NCBI GenBank assembly: GCA_005223375.1
Contig: RXOD01004856.1
Span: 1-17,715, forward strand
Direction: 5' to 3'
Length of the DNA stretch: 17,715 nucleotides
DNA from: Amoebophrya sp. AT5.2
Lineage: Eukaryota > Sar > Dinophyceae > Syndiniales > Amoebophryaceae
Below, in pieces: positions 9,261 through 16,401 of the stretch (its first letter is position 1; each line of letters starts with the position of its first letter). A program made the translations under genes and the position numbers. A model generated the notes under the pieces. That model worked only from the letters and a program-made list of their open reading frames with translations, was not told where the DNA came from and did no database searches.

Positions 9261-10370
9261 ATGCGGGTTGCGGGCGTTCTGGCAGTGGCAGTCCACGTGG
9301 ACAGGGCCGCCGGGCTCTCCCTACCGCTACCGTCCACCACTTCTAAGCACAGCTACGACGCCTGCCCCCTTCCCGCCCACGGCAGGTGGTGCACCGTTCA
9401 CCTCGCCAACGGCGCGTCGTTTCCCCTCGCCGTCTACGCGCATGCCGACATTGTCTCCCACGACATTTGCGGCACCGGGTACTGGGAGCAGGTCGATTTT
9501 TCGCAGTACGAGACGCCCCGGGGCCAGGTCCTGGACAAGGCCCACAACTACGCACTGGACGTCGGCGCGAACGTCGGCTACTTCTCCTTCGCGCTGGCCG
9601 CGTACGGTTGGAAAAAAGTAATCGCTTTCGAGCCGCTCCCGGCCAACATCCAGCTCATCCAGGCGAGTTTGTGCGCGAACCCCGACTTGGCCGCGCGCAT
9701 CGACCTGCGAACGTACGGACTGGGCAGCGCGAAGGACGCGGGGAAGCAGAACTGCAGCTTCTGGTCGGACGCGATGAACCAGGGCGACGGAACGGTCCAC
9801 TGCGGCCCGGACGCCACCTTCCCGCTCGCCCGGCACGCGCACTACGTGAAGCGCGGCAAGTTCGAACTGCGCACACTGGACGACGTGCTGGCGGGGTTGT
9901 TGACGTCGGGAGGGCCGGGAATCGACTTCGTGAAACTGGACGTGGAGAACCACGAGTGCGAAGTTCTGGCGGGGGGAAAGACGCTGCTGACCGAGTTCCG
10001 GCCGAAGCTGATCGAAACCGAGGTGTGGCCGGTGGCGTGGTCGCAGGGCAATTGCGATCCCGACAAGTACCTGCAGCTGTACGAAGCGGCCCACTACTCG
10101 CTGTGGAAGGACGCGCACTGCGCAACGGTGTCACACTCCGCAAAGCGATTCGCAGCGGAAACCGTGGCGATCGGGAACTACTTCGCGTGCAGCATGTCGA
10201 GCGGGGAAAAATTGAAGGCCGCACTGCTGACCAGCTCGGCGTCCTCTGCTGCGTCTGCTGGACAGTGGGGGCGGCAGAGCGGAAAAGGAGGAAATACGGG
10301 TAGGGGTAGGCGCGGGAGCCGAGTGCTGCTGACAGCGGGAAGCGCGAAAGAACTAGACCACGACGCATGA
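9261..10370 (+). CDS. FkbM-family SAM-dependent methyltransferase
   Basis: This is a single-exon gene of 369 residues, GC-rich and strongly biased to C/G at third positions compared with its surroundings. The FkbM domain occupies about 95-265. Motif I, ALDVGANVGYFSFALA, has Asp100 and the Gly-x-Asn-x-Gly loop that binds SAM. VIAFEPLPAN carries Glu124 at the end of strand 2, and IDFVKLDVENHECEVLAGG at 221-239 is the family's second signature, with Lys225, Asp227 and Glu229. FkbM enzymes transfer methyl groups, mostly to hydroxyls of sugars or polyketides; the eukaryotic substrate here cannot be read from sequence. Ten cysteines spread through the protein, and a weakly hydrophobic N-terminus (residues 3-12) hints at a secretory or lumenal form, but the leader is poor. 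The last ~45 residues are Gly/Arg/Ser-rich and lie outside the domain. The start is the only in-frame ATG after an upstream stop. Confidence 0.88.
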   Translation: MRVAGVLAVAVHVDRAAGLSLPLPSTTSKHSYDACPLPAHGRWCTVHLANGASFPLAVYAHADIVSHDICGTGYWEQVDFSQYETPRGQVLDKAHNYALDVGANVGYFSFALAAYGWKKVIAFEPLPANIQLIQASLCANPDLAARIDLRTYGLGSAKDAGKQNCSFWSDAMNQGDGTVHCGPDATFPLARHAHYVKRGKFELRTLDDVLAGLLTSGGPGIDFVKLDVENHECEVLAGGKTLLTEFRPKLIETEVWPVAWSQGNCDPDKYLQLYEAAHYSLWKDAHCATVSHSAKRFAAETVAIGNYFACSMSSGEKLKAALLTSSASSAASAGQWGRQSGKGGNTGRGRRGSRVLLTAGSAKELDHDA

Positions 10371-10885
10371 TTTATAGAATTTACCCCCGTTGCATCTGGA
10401 GACACCACGGTGATAGAGATCCACCACACACTGTCCTTCATTTTTTCCGATTCTTTATAGTAACCTCTGCTGCTGGAGCTGGAGGAGCAGGACTTGCGCC
10501 GTGTAATTGAACGCCACTAGGAGCACACCAGCTCGTGCTCGTCTACTTCATCGACATCGTCTGCAGGAGCATTCGTGAGCGAAGCCGGAGTGCGAGAGAT
10601 GAGGTATAACATTTCGCAATCGTATGCGTATCGATTCGCAACCTTCGTGACGTCGACCTCGAGGTAGTGCTCCTCTGTTTTGAGCTTCTTCTACCAAGAG
10701 AGGAAGAGATACCGGTGCAGATCTGTACATGTACATCCGCATGATTTATCGATATCGAGCGGTGAAATCGACGTGCGTATACGTACTCGAAGTCGCAGCG
10801 AGTAGAAGTTAGATAGTAGAAAGAAGACAGACACAGAAACAGCAGGCATCAACATCTCGTCCTGCTGAAGATAAGTGTCGTGACG
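10371..10885. other. Intergenic gap before the PDZ-like gene
   Basis: 515 bases without a credible reading frame. It contains several TATCGAT/ATCGATATCGA-type short palindromes around 10626-10760, and a purine-rich stretch just before the next start. No promoter element can be named with confidence. Confidence 0.55.
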
Positions 10886-11929
10886 ATGGGTGCCGCGCTC
10901 CCTTCGCAGCAGCTCCACTGCTGCACGGCGATGACGCCGGAGCAGCTTAAGGAGGAGAAATCCAACGAACTCGACGACCCGGTGCTCAAGTCGCCGACGC
11001 GAGGGAACAAAATTGGCTTCAACCTCTCCGCCGACAGCTTCCAGTTCCCCGACTTCCCGGTGCCGTCCTTCCTGTCTTCCGATGTGCGCAGTTTTACACC
11101 CGCCAGGACCTCAGCAGTCACAGTGGTGGCGGCTGGAGGAAATGGGGGTGTTGTTCCCGGCGGCCTGACAAGGCATGTCGGGGTCGCCGTCGCACCACCA
11201 CTTGTACCGCCCGCTTCACCGAAAAATTATGCGCAGCTCCCGCAGCCGCAGCTTTCGGTGCCGGGCACTACCAGGTCGCACACGTACGATCCGGCTGCGC
11301 TCTTGAACTACACGACCAAGAACAAACCACTGGCTGACTCGAGCGGCTCGTCGAAAAACTCGTCGCACCACGGAAATTACAACTACAAGTACTATCCTGA
11401 CGCTGCGACCGCGATGTTGACCAGTGCGTCAGCGTCTTCCTCGTCGCATCTGCCGTTGCTCACTTCCACTCCGCCGCTGACTTCGACGCCCAGCTACCGG
11501 TTCGAGTGCATTGCGCAGTGGAAATCTTCTTCAAAGAGCACTGCGCGGACCAGTTCTGCACGAAGCACAAACAGTGGAGGCGATCATCAACAACGGCAGG
11601 GGCAGCTTGGCGTGGACGTACACGAGACGAGCGATGGTCGTATGCTGCGAATCGAGAGCGTTCACGAAACTGGACTCGTGCACGAGTGGAACGTGCTAAG
11701 CCTGCAGCGGGAGAGGAAGACTGGTGGTAGCACTGGCAGTTACTCATCGTCATCTTCGGGGGGAGGTCGTAGTAGTTCTTCCTTCTACTCGCACGCAGTA
11801 CAGGCGGGGGACTACATCACGGGAGCAAACGGTGTGCGAAACGACGCAAAAGGCATGCTGGCGGAGTGTAGTTCACGCGGAGCGGCAGAAAAGACGCTAC
11901 GACTGGAAATTCTGCGGGTGCTGAATTAG
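10886..11929 (+). CDS. Ser-rich protein with C-terminal PDZ-like domain
   Basis: 347 residues, single exon, starting at the first ATG (10886). Residues 1-200 are low-complexity (Ser, Thr, Pro, Ala, Lys) with a short ordered-looking segment, PTRGNKIGFNLSADSFQFP, at about 36-54. From about 210 a domain reads: a WKSSSKST strand, GQLGVDVHE, LRIESVHETGLVHEWN, then AGDYITGANGVRNDAKGML and LRLEILRV to the end. The carboxylate-binding-loop-like start, the GD-x-I-x-x-x-NG turn and the closing strand make a PDZ fold; the GLV-x-x-WN and ML-x-EC signatures resemble PDZ-like domains I associate with dinoflagellates. A Gly/Ser insert of about 25 residues splits the domain before the GD turn. PDZ domains bind C-terminal peptides in scaffolds; the partner is unknown. 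The N-terminus is MGAALP with adjacent Cys11-Cys12, but Pro at position 6 argues against myristoylation. Confidence 0.75.
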   Translation: MGAALPSQQLHCCTAMTPEQLKEEKSNELDDPVLKSPTRGNKIGFNLSADSFQFPDFPVPSFLSSDVRSFTPARTSAVTVVAAGGNGGVVPGGLTRHVGVAVAPPLVPPASPKNYAQLPQPQLSVPGTTRSHTYDPAALLNYTTKNKPLADSSGSSKNSSHHGNYNYKYYPDAATAMLTSASASSSSHLPLLTSTPPLTSTPSYRFECIAQWKSSSKSTARTSSARSTNSGGDHQQRQGQLGVDVHETSDGRMLRIESVHETGLVHEWNVLSLQRERKTGGSTGSYSSSSSGGGRSSSSFYSHAVQAGDYITGANGVRNDAKGMLAECSSRGAAEKTLRLEILRVLN

Positions 11930-12844
11930 GCAAGTGCAGAAAGAATGGCTTTATCACATTTTTCGATTTGGTTTCGCTTCTTGCTTCAGAACCAGATTCA
12001 TTGCAGATTGTGAGGTACAGGTGAGGCTTTGGTGTACAATACAAGAAAGGCGACGAGCTCCCGCTCCGATAAAACGTATGTGCAACGAAACAAGAAGCAA
12101 ACACCCGTTATGAACGCATTTTATGATGTTGGTCTTACTTGATACCGACCTGCACCTGCTTCTGCAGAACAAGCTTCTGCTACTGAAGACCGTTTTTCGC
12201 ATTCTACAGCTACGATGGATAGCCCTGCTAATTCCCAGGAAGTATGAGAATCAATGGGAGTGGGACGAGAAGATGAAGAAGCCATTTACTCACTCGGATG
12301 TGTTTCGCGTACCACGAAGATTGCAAAAACGACTGTGATTCGCGTGATTGACGAGGCAGGAACAGAGGGAACGGAAGCCAAGTCGGCGGAATTTGATAGT
12401 ATCTCTCCCGGGGTGTGAACGCCATACTGCCCAGTTTTCTTGGTTTCGTGGAAGTCAAAGTCTGTGATTTCACATCGATGAACTGGGTGTTGAAATGACG
12501 ATGATCATACGCATGATGGATGGGATGAAGTGCTCATCTGGATCAGGAACCGGGGGACTGGTAAACCTAAAGAGAGGCATCTTCTAAGTTAGTATAGCAA
12601 ACTGGATCTGGAACTAATCTTCGTCGCATACATCACAAGGGATATCTATCATGGGAACGTCGGTCATGCGTCAATCTCGTGCTTATCAATCAATGCTCTA
12701 ATTTCTCTGTTGTGCTGGTGCTGTTGTAGCTGGTTGACTTGTAGCGCCAGTTGCTAGAGTTTTTTTCTTTCCAAAGAGCAGATGCAGAAAGAATAAAAGA
12801 CGAGAACGGCTCTCTTCTTCTTGTCCTTGCTGCGGTCAAAATCC
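11930..12844. other. Intergenic region before the Ser/Lys-rich gene
   Basis: 915 bases with no supported gene. A 71-codon frame at 12123-12338 has no start context or motif that sets it apart. The final part (12750-12844) is pyrimidine-rich (CTCTCTTCTTCTTGTCC at about 12810-12826) just before the next gene's ATG. That would suit a trans-splice or 5' splice acceptor region, but no specific AG can be chosen. Confidence 0.5.
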
Positions 12845-15800
12845 ATGAAGATGGTCGGTATGAAGATGCGAAGCGTAAGCCCGGTGCCGGGCAACAAGAC
12901 GAGCACGCGGACGCCTGTGAAGCGGGGAAGCACCGGCGACCGCACTACAACTCCGGCCTCCAAACGAAGCGGAAATAGAGGAGCGAGCGGGACATCAACT
13001 CGACGCGGTTCTCCTGTGGCCGTAGCGAAGGCCCGTCCCGCCATGCGCCGCTCGAAATCGCTCTCGCCGCCGAAGATGAAAAAGAAGGGCATCGCGTCCG
13101 TTATTTCGTCCGCGGCGGTCCGCCCAAAGTTATCCACGAAAATGACCTCGCGGACAACTTCGACTTTATCTGCCACGACGACCGCTGCCAGAACGTCCCC
13201 TTCGTCCATGAAGAGCACACCTCCATCCTCTCCTTGGTCAGGAGCAAAGATGAAGACGCCGAGTGTGCGCAATGCAGCAGCAGCCCCTGCTGCTGCAATG
13301 AAAAAAGAAAAACTTCTTGCAGCCGCCCCGTCTTCGTCCTCGAGCTCGTCAACGAAAAACGCCAACAGTAGACTGAACAAGCAGGTGGTAAAAACTGCCG
13401 TAAAGATTGTTCGACGGCGGTCTATGCCAGCAACGACAGGTGGAGCGGACGGCAAGAGCAATAAAATTTCCTCGTCCCGGAGCAGCGTCGGGAAGAAACA
13501 AACGCCAACTTCGACCTCGAAGAAGGAACGAGTTTCTGAAGGAGGCGACGGAAGCTGCATAAATAAGGGCCACAGCGCACCATCCTCGTCGGGTGCTGTA
13601 GCTCCTGCCTCGACAAACCGAGACGATACCGATTGGAGTGCATCGTCCACAACCGCAAGTACACCCTCGTCCTCTACTCGAGGCGCAGCCGCAGCAGGAA
13701 CTTTCATCGGCAACGGGAACGCAACCAACATTTCGGCGTTTCTTGTGAATACCAGCGGTCGTCAGGAGCCGCAGCAGGACCCTGCTTCGGTGTTCGCTCC
13801 CGCCACACATACTGCACATTTGACGTCGTCGTCGTCGTCGTCGTCGAGCAGTAGCCAATTGGGAGGTGGCAGCTTGTGTCAGTTTCGCCCCCGAGGCATC
13901 TTGAAAAAAGTGTCCAGTTCGGGTTCGGCGGGAAATACTAGCAGCCGTGCAAAAGTAGATGAACATCATCGACTTGAACATGATAAAGTCCCCGGGACGA
14001 CGTCGACGATGCCACCAACTACAGGGTCAACATCTTCTTCCGGAACAAGAGCCTTCAAATCCGAGGTGCAGGATCTCGCCGACACTTTCGCTGCGAAGCT
14101 AGCTCTGCCGCCGACCAACGCAAACCTAATGCTGGTTGAGGACAGCCAAACGCTCCATGAGGATGCTGCCGATCCCAGAGCAACGCACAAAATAAAAATA
14201 AACAGCCAGCGCAAACAGAAACACGCTACGTGGAAGCAGAGCCTGCTTGACGATGTTGGCGGAGCGGGCCTGCTGCAAGCAAGCGGGAGCTCCTGTTCCT
14301 CGTCATCTTTGCGAAACGATGCTGGAGAAAGGACAGCGGGTCCACGTGCTGCGTCGGTGGACCGAAATCAAGAAATTAGAATGTCCCAGCTCGAGGAGCT
14401 TGATGACGAAGACGGTCACCACGCACCAGATCGGAACCGTGAGATCACGATTTCGGAACTTTTCGATGAGGAAACGAGGGGCTGGGCCGGGTCCAATGCG
14501 GCGTCGTCGAGCGCCGCAAATAGGAACGACCATCCGAAAAAACCGAAAGTAGGCGACACCAGTCATGATCCGCACACGTTTTCCCCGGAGAATAAGAATA
14601 GGCAGAGAAAGTCTGTTCGTTTCGCGCAGATGCCGGCAGAACGTCACACCTACGAGGATGTCTACGACGAAGGCTTCTTCATGGGCCGCAGAACTTGGTT
14701 CCAGTCTCCCTACGAGCACCAAAAAACGCAGATGGAGTTTCTTGTACTTTTTTGTTCTACTAAAAACTTCTAATTCATTGTCATGTCACATGAAGACGAT
14801 GACTACAAACATTAACATTCCTCGTCGCGATTCTCAACTAACTTTATATTGATCATTCCTTCGAGGACTGGACTGGACGGTTTAGAAGATTTTATATAAA
14901 TATAACAGCTCCTTTCTTCCCCTGAGGAGTGGGAGAAGAGCTCCATGTACGTCGCGAACCAAAAGAAACGGCGGGAGAAGTTTCGGCAGCTTACCGGGAT
15001 GGGCGTCGGCGGGGACCATGATTGCTGGGCGCCGACGTCGAATTGCACCTTGGATGATGTGGACGACGAATTGCACCCTGGACAAGTACTAGAGCACGAC
15101 GCTCCGGCCAATAATTTGAATTTCGACGAAATCGAGGACGCGGACGAGGAGGACGAGGGCGAAGAACGTGATCACGAAGGAGGCTACTACGACGTTGACG
15201 CTCCGCGGAGTCGCAACAGCTCGAGGTCGCCAGAACCCAGAGACAGAACAACGGGCGCGAGCATGGGGTCGGCGGCTTCCTCCCAAGTGGAAATGGCGGA
15301 ACCAACACCCTTCACGCCCGAGCAGCGACCGGCAGGGAGCAGCAGTTCGTCGTCTCGGTCTCGCAACGTTGGGGGAGGCCCTGGTGCATCAAGTTTATCC
15401 GATTATGCGTACTGGACGCCTCCGCGAACGCATAATTACGAGGGAAATCGCGTTCGCGTTCGCAGCCAACAGACTTAGGGGTAGTAACTCTTCGACTGAC
15501 ACGCCAGGCGTCGACTAAAGTCGACGGCTCCGGGTCACATCTCTGTGAAAAATTTGGGCGACAGAGTGCTGGGCCGCGCTTTTTCGTCCTCAGAGTGTTG
15601 GGCTTTTGGCTGGATTCGAACTAAGAGAAGCGCGTCGGGCTTTCAGCCCGAGATGGAATCGGTTTAGGGGCGTCAGGCACGTAGATGAGTCCGCCAATAT
15701 TACGAGCGACGCCCAGCGCCAAAATGATGGAAGCAGTGCGCGCGACCGGCTGCGCCAGCTTTGCAGAAGAGAAAAGGGAGGCGCGTGAGTTAATCAATAG

Positions 15801-16401
15801 CGCTCCGATCGGAATTAATCAATAGTTGCGTCGCGTAACCAGTGCCACAACGGGCCGTTTTGAGCATGTTTGTGGAAAAATGGGGCGCGCAGCTTTTAAT
15901 TACTGCCGATCTGCTCATCACAATACAGGTTCAGGAGGGCGCTGGTTAGATCGACAGCATCCAAGATAAATCAATAGTAGCGTTCGTCATGAACCCGTTT
16001 ATGCGATTATGCGTACTGGACGCCTCCGCGAACGCAAGTACGAGGGGGATCGCGTTCGCGTTCGCAGCCAACAGACGAGGCATCACAATCCGCCACCGCA
16101 GGTGCCGCAGACGCAAATGGAACAAAACTCGCAGCTGGACGAGAGAGAGCCGGGGCCGTTCCTGAACTTTTTCGACCCATTGCCGGGACCCGCCGGCGGA
16201 GGAGGTGGACGAGGAGTATTACAGGCGTCGACGTCCTCGTCGACGCTGTACAACGCGTTAGCTCATAACGGACGTGCGACCAGAGACGCAATCGCCATGG
16301 CCATCGATGAGGAAGAAGTGCAACTGGTTCTTGACGATGTTGACGAGGAATCTCTATACGAGGAAATAGACGATGGCGGAGTGCGTCCGATGGAAGAATA
16401 A
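12845..16401 (+). CDS. Ser/Thr/Lys-rich protein with PP1-docking-like motif and acidic C-terminus
   Basis: Proposed exons are 12845-14743, 14927-15451 and 16039-16401 (about 928 residues). The start is the first ATG after an in-frame TAA at 12794-12796. Exon 1 encodes a basic, Ser/Thr/Pro-rich region with many SP and TP sites and a poly-Ser run. It ends in a more ordered block containing KSVRF at 589-593, which fits the RVxF docking motif for protein phosphatase 1, then ERHTYEDVYDEGFF and a Trp/Tyr-rich stretch. Exon 2 continues with MYVANQKKRREKFRQLTG and then acidic DE-rich and Ser/Arg-rich parts. Exon 3 ends in the acidic EEEVQLVLDDVDEESLYEE. No enzyme domain is visible; a phosphorylated scaffold or regulatory subunit is a reasonable guess. 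The exon 1-2 join is well supported. The exon 2-3 join passes between two direct repeats and is uncertain: without it the protein stops at 15478. Confidence 0.6.
13824..13846 (+). repeat. Trinucleotide (CGT/TCG) run encoding poly-serine
   Basis: About seven to eight consecutive CGT units lie inside exon 1 of the Ser/Lys-rich gene. Read in the coding frame (TCG) they give a run of Ser. The unit keeps the frame, so length variation would only change the Ser tract. Confidence 0.85.
14744..14926 (+). other. Intron 1 of the Ser/Lys-rich gene
   Basis: The donor is TTCTT|GTACTT, a few codons before the stop at 14773. The acceptor is TTCTTCCCCTGAG|GAG after a pyrimidine tract, phase 0, 183 nt, AT-rich. 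Joining gives QMEFL-EWEKSSMYVANQKK, a smooth charged helix. A second AG at 14937-14938 would also keep the frame and drop four residues. Confidence 0.7.
15393..15474 (+). repeat. Direct repeat, copy 1 (82 bp)
   Basis: It starts GTTTATCCGATTATGCGTAC and ends CGCAGCCAACAGAC. It matches 15997-16076 with only a few substitutions and a 2-bp difference near 15431-15438. Copy 1 is inside exon 2 of the Ser/Lys-rich gene and is read as DYAYWTPPRTHNYEG onward to a TAG at 15476-15478, just past the repeat. Confidence 0.95.
15509..15526. repeat. Perfect hairpin, 7-bp stem and 4-base loop
   Basis: CGTCGAC TAAA GTCGACG lies at the start of the insert, 31 bases after the stop that follows direct-repeat copy 1. 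Its role is unknown. Confidence 0.85.
15635..15651. repeat. Perfect hairpin, 7-bp stem and 3-base loop
   Basis: TCGGGCT TTC AGCCCGA lies in the insert, next to the minus-strand B-box-like sequence. It is too tight for a tRNA anticodon arm; it could be a structured part of a SINE-like element or chance. Confidence 0.8.
15790..15977 (+). repeat. Three dispersed copies of a TAATCAATAG-like word
   Basis: TTAATCAATAG occurs at 15790-15800 and 15815-15825, flanking the 10-bp palindrome TCCGATCGGA, and TAAATCAATAG occurs at 15967-15977. All are within the insert in the Ser/Lys-rich gene and I did not notice other copies in the window. Confidence 0.7.
15997..16076 (+). repeat. Direct repeat, copy 2 (80 bp)
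   Basis: This is the partner of 15393-15474, about 604 bp downstream. The 2-bp length difference shifts the frame within it: YEGDRVRVRSQQT is in frame with the acidic C-terminal exon, while the DYAYWTPP part is in another frame. Thus only its 3' half can be coding in the same register as copy 1. Confidence 0.95.

Larger units (their letters stand above)
15475..15996 (+). other. 522-bp insert between direct repeats: candidate intron or captured mobile sequence
   Basis: It interrupts the Ser/Lys-rich gene between two near-identical repeats. It contains two perfect 7-bp-stem hairpins, three copies of a TAATCAATAG-like word, and on the minus strand a stretch close to the tRNA-type B box (AGTTCGAATCC, 15612-15622, one base from the consensus GGTTCGANTCC). 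No long reading frame and no transposase are visible, so any mobile origin would be non-autonomous. Removing it by splicing between the repeats, for example 15452-16038 (GT-AG, phase 0), restores a frame to 16401. Intron or SINE-like element is inference. Confidence 0.4.

Noticed and set aside
9327..10118. 263-codon minus-strand frame and a 305-codon plus-strand frame (9386-10303) over the FkbM gene
   Set aside because: Both are out-of-frame shadows caused by high G/C third positions; the FkbM motifs fix the true frame.
10886..10925. N-myristoylation plus palmitoylation signal on the PDZ-like protein
   Set aside because: It begins Met-Gly with two later Cys, but Pro at position 6 does not fit the accepted myristoylation pattern.
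12754..13731. 325-codon minus-strand frame opposite the Ser/Lys-rich gene
   Set aside because: It mirrors the low-complexity Ser/Thr/Lys codons of the + strand gene, has no domain, and the + strand frame is twice as long with a supported splice to further exons.
15601..15680. tRNA gene on the minus strand
   Set aside because: Only the B-box-like stretch fits; T-stem pairing fails and no cloverleaf or anticodon arm of normal size can be drawn.
15606..15788. 60-codon frame inside the insert
   Set aside because: No ATG start and it overlaps the hairpin and B-box-like sequence; such peptides arise by chance from tRNA-like antisense.
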